A stretch of 64,000 nucleotides of DNA from Sphingobium jiangsuense. GTDB lineage: Bacteria > Pseudomonadota > Alphaproteobacteria > Sphingomonadales > Sphingomonadaceae. Location of the stretch: NCBI RefSeq assembly GCF_014196495.1, contig NZ_JACIDT010000004.1:186001-250000 (forward strand), written 5' to 3'. The notes under the pieces were generated by a model that ran no database searches, was not told where the DNA came from, and saw only the letters and a list, made by a program, of their open reading frames with translations. The translations under genes and the position numbers were made by a program. Positions 47,516-56,344 of the stretch are shown here, one piece after another (position 1 is the stretch's first letter; the number at the start of each line of letters is the position of its first letter).

Positions 47516-49039
47516 ATGATTGGATTTACCGTCAGCCGCGCGCTCAAATGGTGGGCCTGGGACAAGCCCGACCGGATCGCGCTCGATTATGAAGGCGAGG
47601 CGGTCGGCTATGCCGACCTCTATGCCTGGGCCCTGCGGGTCGCGGATTGGCTGCGGCGCAAGGGGGTGCGGCCGGGCGACCGGGTGATGATGGTCGGCGA
47701 AAATTCGCTCGACTATGCGATGCTGATCATCGGCACCGCGCTCGCCGGCGCCATCGCCGCGCCGGTGACCTTCCGGTCCAGCGCGCGCGAGCTGCGCCGG
47801 GCGCTGGACCTGCTGACGCCCTGCCTGCTGATGACCGACGCCGCGCGCGCGCAAACCGCCCGCGCCGCGCTGAGCGAAGGCGGGAACGGGGGCGGCCCGG
47901 TGGAGCCGATGGAGATCGTCCGCGCGCTGCGCGACGACCCCGCCCCGCCGCCCGCGTATGAGGCCCGGCCCGAAGACCCGCTGTTCATCATCGGCACCAG
48001 CGGATCGACCGGCGCGCCCAAGGGCGTCGTCTACACCCAGGGTTCGACCATGGCCTATGCCGCCGAGTTCGCGATCATGGAACCGGCGACCGGCAATAGC
48101 GGCAGCCTGCTGGCCGCGGGCCCCTATTCCTCCTCCTCCGGCACGCTGCTGCTGTTCCAGTTCCTGTCTGTGGGCGCGACCATCTTCGCGGAGAACAGGT
48201 TCACCCCCGAACGCGCGCTCGCGCTGCTGAGCGGGAAACGGATCACCACCTTCCTCGCCTCGACCATCTTCTTCGAACGCCTCGCCGCGCTGCCGGAATT
48301 CGCGGATGCGGACCTGTCCTCGCTGAAATTCGCGCAGGTCGGCGGCGCGCGGGTCAACCCCGCACTGATCGCGCGGTTTCAGGCCAAGGGCGTGACCTTG
48401 CGGCAAGCCTATGGCTGCACCGAGGCGGGCGGCGCCTGGGCGGCGCGCGACGAAACCGCGCTGGCCGAGCCGGAAAAATGCGGGCCGGGCGGGCTGTTCT
48501 CCGACTATGCGATCGCGCGGCCCGACGGCTCCCTCGCCGCGCCCGGCGAGCCGGGGGAAATCCTCGTCCGCAGCGCCGCGCTCGCCGCAGGCTACTGGAA
48601 CGACCCGGAACAGACCGCCACGACCTTCCGCGACGGCTGGCTGCGCACCGGCGATCGCGGCGTGCTGGACGCGCGCGGCAACCTGACCTTCATCGACCGG
48701 ATCAAGGACATCATCATTTCAGGCGGACTGAACATCTCCGCGATGGAGGTGGAAAACACGATCGCCCAGATGGACGGCGTCGCCGAGGTCGTCGTGCTGG
48801 CCGCCCCCGACGCCGAGTTCGGCGAAACGCCGCTGGCGGTGGTCCATGGCGATCTCGGCCGCCTCGACCCGCGCGCGATCCTTGCCCATTGCCGGCGCGA
48901 GCTGGCCGCCTACAAGCTGCCGCGCTATGTCGCGCTGGAGGGCGGGCCGCTGCCCCGCCTGCCTTCGGGCAAGATATCCAGGGCGGCGCTGCGCGAGAAA
49001 TACAGGGACGCGCCCGCCTTTCTGGAGCGCCTGCGCTGA
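47516..49039 (+). CDS. AMP-forming acyl-CoA synthetase/ligase
   Basis: A 507-residue ANL-superfamily ligase. P-loop-like IIGTSGSTGAPKGV near residue 160, YGCTEAGG near 300, the hinge in LRTGDRG and FIDRIKDIIISGGLNIS near 390-405, and the catalytic Lys in PSGKISRAALREK close to the C-terminus. It activates a carboxylic acid to acyl-AMP and then acyl-CoA. It starts 15 bp after the thiolase-like gene, and its stop overlaps the ATG of the GMC oxidoreductase by one base. It differs in chemistry from the NDP-forming synthetase at 31459, so the island has two independent ways to make CoA thioesters. Confidence 0.92.
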   Translation: MIGFTVSRALKWWAWDKPDRIALDYEGEAVGYADLYAWALRVADWLRRKGVRPGDRVMMVGENSLDYAMLIIGTALAGAIAAPVTFRSSARELRRALDLLTPCLLMTDAARAQTARAALSEGGNGGGPVEPMEIVRALRDDPAPPPAYEARPEDPLFIIGTSGSTGAPKGVVYTQGSTMAYAAEFAIMEPATGNSGSLLAAGPYSSSSGTLLLFQFLSVGATIFAENRFTPERALALLSGKRITTFLASTIFFERLAALPEFADADLSSLKFAQVGGARVNPALIARFQAKGVTLRQAYGCTEAGGAWAARDETALAEPEKCGPGGLFSDYAIARPDGSLAAPGEPGEILVRSAALAAGYWNDPEQTATTFRDGWLRTGDRGVLDARGNLTFIDRIKDIIISGGLNISAMEVENTIAQMDGVAEVVVLAAPDAEFGETPLAVVHGDLGRLDPRAILAHCRRELAAYKLPRYVALEGGPLPRLPSGKISRAALREKYRDAPAFLERLR

Positions 49040-50664
49040 TGGCCGACCATGATTATATCATCGTCGGCGCGGGCTCGGCCGGATGCGTGCTCGCCAACCG
49101 GCTGAGCGAGGATCCGTCGAACCGGGTGCTGCTGCTGGAGGCGGGCGGCAGGGACGCCCATCCGCTCATCCCGATGCCGCGCGGGCTGGCCAGGGTCATG
49201 TCCGATCCGCGCTATATCTGGCCCTATGCCACCCGGCCGGAGGCGGGATCGAACCATGTCGCGGAGATATGGGCGCGCGGGCGGACGCTGGGCGGGTCCA
49301 GCTCGGTCAACGGCATGGTCTATGTGCGCGGGACAAAGGCCGATTTCGACGCTCTCGCCGCGCTGTCCAGCAACGACTGGAGCTGGGACCGCATCGGCGC
49401 GGCCTATCGCGCGATGGAGACGCATGAACTGGGCGAGGCCGCGACGCGCGGCGCGACAGGGCCGTTGCGCATCACCCTGCCCGAAACCCGCTCGGTCCTG
49501 ACCGAGGCGGTGATCGCCGCCGGGCAGCGCCTCGGTCTTCAGCCGGTCGAGGACATCAACGATCCCGAAGACCGCGAGCGCATCGGCTATGCGCCGCGCA
49601 CCATCTTCAGGGGGCGGCGGCAGAGCGCGGCCACCGCCTTCCTCCGCCCGGCGCTCCAGCGGCCGAACCTCACCGTCAGGACGGGCGCGCTGATCGACCG
49701 CGTGCTGACCGAAAACGGCCGCGCCACAGGCGTGCTGGCCGAAATCGACGGGGCCGCCACCCGCCTCCACGCCCGGCGCGAGGTGATCCTGAGCACCGGC
49801 GCGCTGGCCAGCCCGGCGATCCTCCAGCGCTCCGGCATCGGCGCAGCCCGCCATCTCGCCGCGCTGGGGATTCCGCTGGTGGCCGACCTGCCCGGCGTGG
49901 GCGAAAATCTGTTCGAGCATCGGGGCATGGTGTTGCAGTGGCGCGTGCCCGACGCCTGCTCGCAGAACCGCGCCTTCCGGGGCCTGCGTCTGGCGGCGAG
50001 CGTGCTGCGCTATTATCTCACCCGGCGCGGCGCGATGGCCGGAGGCGCCTATGACATGGCGGCCTACGTCAAGTCCGACCCCGCGCTCGATAGGCCCGAC
50101 CTGCAATTGCTGATCTCCCCCTATTCGTTCGATTTCAACGCGGTGCCGCTGCGGGTGGAGAATCAAGGCGGCTTCAACATCTGCGTCTATCCGATCTGCC
50201 CGCGCTCCCGCGGATCGCTGGCGATCGAGACGCGGGATCCCGCCGCCCTGCCCCGCATCGTTCCCGCCTACGGCTCCGACCCGTGGGACCGATCGATGGT
50301 GCCGGTGATGATCGACTATGCGCGGCGGCTGGTGCGGCAATCCCCGCTCGCCGATCTGGTCGAGGAGGAGACGCGCCCCGGCCCCGCCTTTCAGGGCGAG
50401 GGCGGCATGGCCGACGCCCATCTCCGCTTCGGCTATGCCAATTATCATGCCGGCGGCACCTGCCGGATGGGCAGCGACGCCGTCTCCGTCGTCGATCCCC
50501 GTTGCCGGGTGCGCGGTGTCGACGGGCTGCGCGTGGTCGATACGTCGATCTTCCCGTTCATGCCGGCGGGCAACACCAACGGCCCGGTCATGGCGATCGC
50601 ATGGCGCGCGGCGGACCTCATCCTCGCCGCAAGGGATATGGACGGGAACACGCAAGGCCGCTAG
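49039..50664 (+). CDS. GMC family oxidoreductase (choline dehydrogenase-like)
   Basis: A 541-residue FAD-dependent alcohol oxidoreductase. The ADP-binding GAGSAGCVLANRLSED (10-25), the GMC signature RGRTLGGSSSVNGMVYVRG (about 78-96), and the C-terminal active-site part NYHAGGTCRMG and PAGNTNGPVMAIA are all present. The active-site His is in YHAGGT; the second active-site position is Asn in NTNGP. Family members oxidise primary or secondary alcohols, passing electrons to the respiratory chain or oxygen. The start codon overlaps the ligase stop (TGATG), so the genes are translationally coupled. No signal peptide is seen. Confidence 0.93.
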   Translation: MADHDYIIVGAGSAGCVLANRLSEDPSNRVLLLEAGGRDAHPLIPMPRGLARVMSDPRYIWPYATRPEAGSNHVAEIWARGRTLGGSSSVNGMVYVRGTKADFDALAALSSNDWSWDRIGAAYRAMETHELGEAATRGATGPLRITLPETRSVLTEAVIAAGQRLGLQPVEDINDPEDRERIGYAPRTIFRGRRQSAATAFLRPALQRPNLTVRTGALIDRVLTENGRATGVLAEIDGAATRLHARREVILSTGALASPAILQRSGIGAARHLAALGIPLVADLPGVGENLFEHRGMVLQWRVPDACSQNRAFRGLRLAASVLRYYLTRRGAMAGGAYDMAAYVKSDPALDRPDLQLLISPYSFDFNAVPLRVENQGGFNICVYPICPRSRGSLAIETRDPAALPRIVPAYGSDPWDRSMVPVMIDYARRLVRQSPLADLVEEETRPGPAFQGEGGMADAHLRFGYANYHAGGTCRMGSDAVSVVDPRCRVRGVDGLRVVDTSIFPFMPAGNTNGPVMAIAWRAADLILAARDMDGNTQGR

Positions 50665-50713
50665 AGCTACGATGATGCAATATCGCACGGAAATTCGATG
50701 CTGGAGTGTCTGA

Positions 50714-51532
50714 GTGTCTCTGGAAGATAGCGATCGCGGCGAGAATGGGGATGGGCGCGCGGCGAAGGGCGGGAAGCCCCTGCGGGATGTCGACCGCATG
50801 GGCGGCTTCGCCAAGGGGCTGGCCGTCATCGAGGCGTTCGGGCGCGGCCAGAACCGCCTCACCATCGCGGAGGTCGCGCGGCTGGCGGACCTCGATCGCG
50901 CGTCGGCCCGGCGCTGCCTGCTCACGCTGGTGGAGAAGGGCTATGCGACGAACGAGGACCGCTATTTCGAGCTGACCCCGCGCATCCTGCAACTGGGCCA
51001 TTCCTATCTCGCCGCCTCGCTTCCCCGCCTCATCCGCCCCTCGCTGGACCGGCTGGCCGACGAGATCCGCGAATCCTGCTCGGCGGCGGTGCTGGACGGA
51101 ACGGAGGTGGTGTATATCGCCCGCGCGTCGCATCATCGCATCGTCGCGGCGGGCCTCCACCCCGGCAGCCGCCTGCCCGCCTATGCCACCTCGCTCGGCC
51201 GCGTGCTGCTGGCGAACCTGCCGGAAGATCAGGCGAAGGAGGTATTGCAGGCGAGCGAGCGCGTCCGCTTCACCAGCAACACGCTGACCACGATCAAGGC
51301 GCTGACCAGCGAACTGAAGAAGGTGCGCGAGCAGGGCTATGCCTATGTCGATCAGGAGCTGGAGATGAACTCCCGCTCGATCGCCGTGCCCATCCGCAAT
51401 TTTTCGGGCGACACCGTCGCCGCCGTCACCGTGGGGCTGCATGTCTCGCGCGGATCGCCGGAGCGGATCAAGGGCGAGATATTGACGGCGATGCTGGACA
51501 TGCAGCGCCAGCTGGCCGAAATCCTGCCCTGA
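50714..51532 (+). CDS. IclR family transcriptional regulator
   Basis: A 272-residue regulator. N-terminal winged helix (FAKGLAVIEAFGRGQNRLTIAEVARLADLDRASARRCLLTLVEKGY, about residues 32-78) and a C-terminal effector domain with RLPAYATSLGRVLLANLP and QELEMNSRSIAVPIRN. This is the PcaR/PobR-type branch that often controls aromatic-acid or CoA-pathway operons. The start is GTG 50714, with CTGGAG seven bases upstream. It is last in the DUF35-thiolase-ligase-GMC operon and 22 bp from the convergent crotonase. It is a good candidate to bind the shared TTATCG element or the 45827 palindrome (inference). Confidence 0.92.
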   Translation: MSLEDSDRGENGDGRAAKGGKPLRDVDRMGGFAKGLAVIEAFGRGQNRLTIAEVARLADLDRASARRCLLTLVEKGYATNEDRYFELTPRILQLGHSYLAASLPRLIRPSLDRLADEIRESCSAAVLDGTEVVYIARASHHRIVAAGLHPGSRLPAYATSLGRVLLANLPEDQAKEVLQASERVRFTSNTLTTIKALTSELKKVREQGYAYVDQELEMNSRSIAVPIRNFSGDTVAAVTVGLHVSRGSPERIKGEILTAMLDMQRQLAEILP

Positions 51533-51554
51533 AAGCCCGGCGTCGGGCCACCCC

Positions 51555-52361
51555 TCAACTGCCCTTGAAGCCGGGCGGGCGCTTTTCGAGGAACGCCGCC
51601 ACCCCTTCCTGATGATCGTCGGTGAACAGGGTCAGCTGGTCATAGGCCAGCGACGTCTCGAACGCGCCCGCCGTCATCTGCTTGAGCAGCAGGTTGACCG
51701 ACATCTTGGCGTAGGAAATGGCGAGCGGCGCGCCCGCGGCCAGCCTGCGGGCATAGCCGTCGACGAAGCCGTCCAGCTCCTCTTCGGCCACGCAATGGTT
51801 GATGAGGCCGATGTCCGCCGCCTTGCGGCCGTCGATCGGCTCGCCCAGCATCAGATATTCCTTCGCCCGGTGAAAGCCGAGCAGCAGCGGGAACAGCGCC
51901 GCGCCGCCGTCGCCCGGCGCGATGCCCATGCGCACATGCGAATCGCAGAAGCGCGCGCTTTCCGCCGCGATCACCATGTCGCAGGCCAGCGCGATATTCA
52001 CCCCCACGCCATAGGCCGGGCCGCGCACCTTGGCGATGATCGGCTTTTCCGCATCCAGCATGTTCCAGAACAGGCGCCGCGCGCCGCGCGTGGGCGGGCG
52101 GCCCTTGCGGCCCGAGCGGTTCTCCGCATCCTGCGCCGACAGGTCGGTCCCGGCGCAAAAGGCGTCGCCCTCGCCGGTCAGGATCGCCACGCGGATATCG
52201 TCATCCGCGTCCACATCCTCCCACACCCGCTCCAGCTCGCGATGCATCGGCCGCGTCACCGCATTCTTGCGGCGCGGATTGACGAGGGTGAGCGTGGCGA
52301 CGCCCTCGCCGTCCCTGGCGATCCTTATCCATTCATAGGATGTGGGGTCGATTGCGGGCAC
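51555..52361 (-). CDS. enoyl-CoA hydratase/isomerase family protein lacking the hydratase glutamates
   Basis: A 268-residue crotonase-fold protein with GDAFCAGTDLSAQD near residue 65 and PAYGVGVNIALACDMVIA near 120. Both catalytic Glu positions differ: the first reads GVNIAL (Asn) and the second SHVRMGIAPGDGGA (His). A set of crotonases with this PGDGGA block exists, but the reaction is unproven. The start is GTG 52361, chosen because AAGGA lies six bases upstream and no ATG is placed well; the protein then begins VPAIDPTSYEW. It lies 17 bp after the P450 gene on the same strand, so the two form an operon. Confidence 0.86.
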   Translation of the reverse strand: MPAIDPTSYEWIRIARDGEGVATLTLVNPRRKNAVTRPMHRELERVWEDVDADDDIRVAILTGEGDAFCAGTDLSAQDAENRSGRKGRPPTRGARRLFWNMLDAEKPIIAKVRGPAYGVGVNIALACDMVIAAESARFCDSHVRMGIAPGDGGAALFPLLLGFHRAKEYLMLGEPIDGRKAADIGLINHCVAEEELDGFVDGYARRLAAGAPLAISYAKMSVNLLLKQMTAGAFETSLAYDQLTLFTDDHQEGVAAFLEKRPPGFKGS

Positions 52362-52378
52362 GAGCCGTCCTTTCCCTG

Positions 52379-53587
52379 CTAAACGTCCCATTTGAGCGGG
52401 AGATGCTCCAGCGCCATCACCATCCCCGGCCGCCATGGCGGCTTCTCGGCGGAGGCGAGCGCGAAGTGCGGGATGCGCTCCAGCCAGACGCGGGTGAACA
52501 CACGCATTTCCAGCCGCGCCAGCGTGTTGCCGATGCAGGTATGCGGGCCGATCGAGAAGGTGATGTGCGCGCGGTCGGGGCGATCGATATCGAAGCGTTC
52601 CGGGTCGGGATTGCGGCGATCGTCCAACCCCGCCGCGGTCAGCGGGCAGATCAGCATCTGCCCCGCGCGGAAAGGGGCGCCCTTGATGACGGTATCCTTC
52701 TTGACGATGCGCGTCTGGTTGACGACCGCGAAGCGGCGCAGCGACTCCTCGACATAATCGGGCAGCCTCTCCGGCTCGGCCGCCAGCCGCCGTTGCAGGT
52801 CGGGCCGCTGCGCCAGGTTGCGGAAGGAGAAGGTCAGCGCATTGGCGACGGTGTCGAGTCCGCCGAGGAACAGCAGGAAGCCCATGGATTCGAGTTCCTC
52901 CTGCGTCAGCCTGCGCCCGCGCACCTCCTCGCCCAGCAGCGCGCTGGCGAGGTCGTCGGCCGGATGGCGGCGCTTTTCCTCGAACAGCTCGCGCATGATC
53001 GCGAAGATGCGGTCCTGCAACCGGCCCCGCCGCTCCGGCGTGATGTTGCTGAAATAGTCGAGCACGATGGCGCGGAATTCCTCGAACCGGTCGAGCGGCA
53101 GGCCCATCAGTTCCATGAACACCGAGACGGGAAAGCCCGCGCCCAGACTCTCGGTGAAATCGCATTGCCCGCTGTCGATCACCCGGTCGATCAGGCGATT
53201 GGCCCAGGCGACCAGCTTCGGCTCCATCCGGGCGATCGGCGCCGGGCCGAAAGTGCGCATCAGCACCGCCCGATAGCGTGTATGCTCCGGCGGATCGAGA
53301 TTGAGCGGGATCATCACATTGGCGTTGAACATCGGCGGAATGTGCAGCTCGCGGCTGGAGAAATGCTCCGCGTCTTTCAGCACCGCGACCTGATCGTCAT
53401 GGCGCATCACCACCCAATGGCCGCCATTGCGGGGCGTCCAGAATATGTCGGGCGCATGGTCGTGCAGCCAGTGCCAGCCGAGATGGATGTCCTCGCGCAG
53501 CTTTTCGGCCGTGTAGATATCCCAGTCGACGACCAGATCGTCGCCTATGCCTTCGGGCACGGTCCAGTCCGCAACCGCCTTGTCCAT
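52379..53587 (-). CDS. cytochrome P450 (CYP101/CYP111-like, class I)
   Basis: A 402-residue soluble bacterial P450. Heme-ligand Cys351 lies in FSIGPHTCIG, the ExxR motif is E281-R284, and the I-helix oxygen-activation motif is GGLDT (242-246). The N-terminal part (WTPRNGGHWVVMRHDD; NLDPPEHTRYRAVLMRTF) closely follows P450cam- and linalool-hydroxylase-like enzymes, which hydroxylate terpenoids or other hydrophobic compounds and need a [2Fe-2S] ferredoxin such as the one at 29552. AGGAGGAAGGCA before ATG 53587 fixes the start. It is divergent from a TetR gene, with a 17-bp palindrome between them, so TetR repression of the P450 is likely. Confidence 0.94.
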   Translation of the reverse strand: MDKAVADWTVPEGIGDDLVVDWDIYTAEKLREDIHLGWHWLHDHAPDIFWTPRNGGHWVVMRHDDQVAVLKDAEHFSSRELHIPPMFNANVMIPLNLDPPEHTRYRAVLMRTFGPAPIARMEPKLVAWANRLIDRVIDSGQCDFTESLGAGFPVSVFMELMGLPLDRFEEFRAIVLDYFSNITPERRGRLQDRIFAIMRELFEEKRRHPADDLASALLGEEVRGRRLTQEELESMGFLLFLGGLDTVANALTFSFRNLAQRPDLQRRLAAEPERLPDYVEESLRRFAVVNQTRIVKKDTVIKGAPFRAGQMLICPLTAAGLDDRRNPDPERFDIDRPDRAHITFSIGPHTCIGNTLARLEMRVFTRVWLERIPHFALASAEKPPWRPGMVMALEHLPLKWDV

Positions 53588-53642
53588 TGCCTTCCTCCTG
53601 CCGGGCCTCGCCCGGTGAAGCGGATGCCGCCGACTATAATCA

Positions 53643-53659
53643 GAATGATATTCACATTC
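53643..53659. promoter_or_regulatory. palindromic operator candidate between P450 and TetR genes
   Basis: GAATG-atattca-CATTC, a 17-bp inverted repeat midway between the divergent P450 (start 53587) and TetR (start 53680) genes. Size, symmetry and position are typical of a TetR-family operator controlling both directions. Confidence 0.55.
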
Positions 53660-53679
53660 CATTCGCTTTATGGCATCGC

Positions 53680-54363
53680 ATGGCCATGCGGCAGGCGAGC
53701 GAGACGGAACCGCGCCAGAAGGCGCTGCAACGGCGGCGAATGCCGCGCCAGCAGCGCGCGCGGCACACGGTGGAGGCGATTTTCGAGGCCACCGAGCAAC
53801 TGGCCGCGACCCATGGCTTCGACGCCGTCAACACGCGCATGATCGCGGAGCGCGCGGGTGTCGGCATCGGTTCGCTCTACCAATATTTCCCGACCTATGA
53901 GGCGATCCTGCTCGCCTGGTATGAGCGCGTCTCGACCATGGCGGCGCAGCAGGTGCGGCTCTCCACCATCGAGGCGATGGACCGCACGCCCGCCGACGCC
54001 GTGCGCTTCGCCATTCGCGGCCTGCTCGACATCTACCGCCAGCACCGGCTCGCGCTGATCGACATGCCGCATCAGGTGCCGCAGATCGGGCAGGTGATCC
54101 GGCACACCTCGCTGGAGGTGCTGAACCGGGGCACTATCCGGCTCTATCTCAGCCAGCACCCGGAATTCGACGCCACGCGGACCGAGCGCCACGTCTTCTT
54201 TCTGGAAACGATCGTCCACGCGCTGCTGCGCCGCTATGCGCGCGAGGAGCCGGAATTCCTCGACGCCGACGACGTGGTGGAGGGGATCGGCGCGCTGATC
54301 CTCTCCTATCTCGCGGCGCAGACGGGGGCGGAAAGCAGGGAGGGTCCGGCAGGCCATGGCTGA
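53680..54363 (+). CDS. TetR/AcrR family transcriptional regulator
   Basis: A 227-residue regulator starting at ATG 53680 or 53686. The N-terminal tail is basic (RQKALQRRRMPRQQRARHTV), followed by the helix-turn-helix IFEATEQLAATHGFDAVNTRMIAERAGVGIGSLYQYFPTYEAI (split here into its two helices around residues 33 and 60). The C-terminal ligand domain is helical. It is divergent from the P450 gene and its probable repressor. The last 8 bp overlap the start of a second TetR gene in another frame. No good ribosome site is seen before either ATG. Confidence 0.88.
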   Translation: MAMRQASETEPRQKALQRRRMPRQQRARHTVEAIFEATEQLAATHGFDAVNTRMIAERAGVGIGSLYQYFPTYEAILLAWYERVSTMAAQQVRLSTIEAMDRTPADAVRFAIRGLLDIYRQHRLALIDMPHQVPQIGQVIRHTSLEVLNRGTIRLYLSQHPEFDATRTERHVFFLETIVHALLRRYAREEPEFLDADDVVEGIGALILSYLAAQTGAESREGPAGHG

Positions 54364-54964
54364 AAAGGCGAAGGATGCCGCCGCCGGCGGCGAGCTTGAG
54401 GAGCGCATCATCGACGCCGCCTGCCTGTGCTTCGAGCGGTTCGGCATCGCCAAGACGACGATGGAGGATATCGCGCGCGGCGCCCGCATCTCGCGCCAGT
54501 CGGTTTATCGCTATTTTTCGGGCAAGGACGATATCGTCGACACGCTGTGCTGCCGCGAGGCGGTGCGGATCAACGCGGCGGTGCGGGCGCGCATCCGGCG
54601 CGACATGGACTTTGCGGGCATCGTCACCGAAGCGCTGTTCATCATCATCACCGAGGGCAACCGCAGCCCCTATCTCAGCCAGGTGGCCGCCACCCCCGGC
54701 TTCCAGTCGCGCGCGACCAGCCCCGGCAGCCGCCTCTACCGGCTCAACGTCCGCTATTGGCACGAGCTGATGCGCCGCGCGCTCGATCAGGGCGATCTGG
54801 CGACCGACATATCGCTGGACGAGATCGTCGCTTGGCTGCTGATGATGCAATCGGTGCTGCAATTCCGGCTGGCCGACGGCCAGATCGACGAAGGCCAGCT
54901 CCGCCGCATCATCGCCCGCTTCACGGTCGTCCCGCTGCTGAAACCGGCGCAGGCGGCCGGTTAA
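54356..54964 (+). CDS. TetR/AcrR family transcriptional regulator
   Basis: A 202-residue regulator with the helix-turn-helix IIDAACLCFERFG and KTTMEDIARGARISRQSVYR (about residues 18-53). It differs from the preceding TetR protein and is not a simple duplicate. The two genes overlap by 8 bp, so they are cotranscribed and translationally coupled. It is convergent with the Rieske oxygenase gene, overlapping its end by 4 bp. The 22-bp palindrome at 56165-56186, upstream of the Rieske gene, is a possible binding site (inference). Confidence 0.88.
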   Translation: MAEKAKDAAAGGELEERIIDAACLCFERFGIAKTTMEDIARGARISRQSVYRYFSGKDDIVDTLCCREAVRINAAVRARIRRDMDFAGIVTEALFIIITEGNRSPYLSQVAATPGFQSRATSPGSRLYRLNVRYWHELMRRALDQGDLATDISLDEIVAWLLMMQSVLQFRLADGQIDEGQLRRIIARFTVVPLLKPAQAAG

Positions 54965-56124
54965 GCTGTTAGAATGGCCTCCACGCTCCGGTGGAACGCG
55001 ACCATCTCGCGTTCCATGCCGCCGCAGGTCATATGGGGGACGACGCCGCTCTTCGCGCCGATCGTGCCCAGCTCGGCGACCCAGAAATCCTCCCTGGTGG
55101 TGATCTGCGTCATCAGCGCCAGCGACTTTTCATAGCGCGCGACCTCCCGCTCGGTTTCCGGCAGCCGGTCGACCATCATATAATAGTTCACCACTGTATG
55201 GTCGACCGCCTGCGGCGCCAGCAAGATCACGCTGACATAGGCTGGGCTGGTGATGATCAGCGCGCCCGGCACGATCGTGTAATGCGCGACCGCCGACCTG
55301 CGGAATTCCTCATAGGTGGTGATCGGCTCGCCCTGGCGGAAATCCGCGCGGCCCGACATCACCCGCAGATGCTCGCCCAGCATCTCGCAGGACGTCTTGC
55401 GGTCCACGAACATGCTGCCCAGCGATTGCGAGTGCAGGCGCGTCACATGATAATTTTCGGAAAAGCTGTCGACGATCAGCTTCCAGTTCGCCCGCACGTC
55501 GACGCGCAGATGATGGCAGATCTTCTGTCTGCCAAGGCCGATGGCGTCGAGATCCGCGCCCAGCTCGCCGGTGACGATGGAGAAATCCGCCTTGCGCCCG
55601 GCATCCAGATTCACCCAGATGACCCCGCCCGCCTCCACGCATTCCAGCTCAACCAGCCCCATTTTCCGCTTGTCGAGGCCGGGAAAGATTTCCGGCCTCG
55701 GCAGCGCCTTCAACTGCCCCTTCATGTCGAAGCTCCATGCATGATAGGGGCACACGATCAGTCCGCCCTTCTGCGTCTCCTTGGCCTGACACAGCTTGAT
55801 CGCGCGATGGGTGCAGACATTGTAGAAGGCGTGCGCCTTGCCGTCGCCGTCGCGGGTCAGCAGCAGCGGCACGCCATGATCGTCGATCGCGATATGCGAT
55901 CGGAGCGCGGGCAGCAGCGCCGACACCGCAACCGGAATCGGGCGGCCCCGGAACAATTTCTCCTGCTCCAGCTCATAGCGCGCCTGCGATGCATAGATGC
56001 TGGTCGGAAGATGATCGATTTCCTTGAACACCGTCGAAGGATCGGAATCCTCTACCCCCGCCAATTGCCGCAATTGCCCTTCCGTCAGGGGTCGCGCACC
56101 GGCCAGTTCCGCCGCTTCCGGCAT
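54961..56124 (-). CDS. Rieske non-heme iron oxygenase, alpha subunit
   Basis: A 387-residue aromatic-ring-hydroxylating-type oxygenase. The Rieske [2Fe-2S] ligands are Cys104 and His106 (CTHRA) and Cys125 and His128 (CPYHAW). The catalytic mononuclear iron ligands are His226 and His231 in ENYHVTRLH, preceded by a bridging Asp219 in NWKLIVDSF. The family hydroxylates aromatic rings or does oxidative demethylation and similar reactions, with electrons from a reductase with or without a ferredoxin. No beta subunit or dedicated reductase is adjacent. It is divergent from the CoA-transferase at 56345. Confidence 0.93.
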   Translation of the reverse strand: MPEAAELAGARPLTEGQLRQLAGVEDSDPSTVFKEIDHLPTSIYASQARYELEQEKLFRGRPIPVAVSALLPALRSHIAIDDHGVPLLLTRDGDGKAHAFYNVCTHRAIKLCQAKETQKGGLIVCPYHAWSFDMKGQLKALPRPEIFPGLDKRKMGLVELECVEAGGVIWVNLDAGRKADFSIVTGELGADLDAIGLGRQKICHHLRVDVRANWKLIVDSFSENYHVTRLHSQSLGSMFVDRKTSCEMLGEHLRVMSGRADFRQGEPITTYEEFRRSAVAHYTIVPGALIITSPAYVSVILLAPQAVDHTVVNYYMMVDRLPETEREVARYEKSLALMTQITTREDFWVAELGTIGAKSGVVPHMTCGGMEREMVAFHRSVEAILTA

Positions 56125-56164
56125 GACTCGCTCCTATCGTTTCCGTAGATCGGGATAAGACATA

Positions 56165-56186
56165 TTACATATATCGTATTATGTAA
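56165..56186. promoter_or_regulatory. palindromic operator candidate upstream of the Rieske gene
   Basis: TTACATA-n8-TATGTAA: perfect 7-bp arms in a 22-bp site, 41-62 bp upstream of the Rieske start codon. A related TTACATA occurs at 45820-45826 in the other TTATCG-bearing promoter. Confidence 0.55.
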
Positions 56187-56240
56187 ATATTATCGGAGCA
56201 GGAAACGGAAATCAGCCGATATGGATGCTATATAGGTCTA

Positions 56241-56270
56241 TTATCGCTCATATATAAATTTATCGCACAT
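56241..56270. promoter_or_regulatory. tandem TTATCG element in divergent promoter (copy 2)
   Basis: TTATCGCTCATATA starts at 56241 and a second TTATCG starts at 56260, 19 bp later, followed by CACAT. It matches the element at 45701-45730 in sequence, order and spacing. It lies between the Rieske oxygenase and CoA-transferase genes. A further single TTATCG is at 56190. Confidence 0.6.
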
Positions 56271-56344
56271 TCTTGTGCCGCCCGTGCGCATCCTATAGGG
56301 TCGGGAAAAGCCTGATTGTTCGACCGCCGTTCAATGGGGATGCG

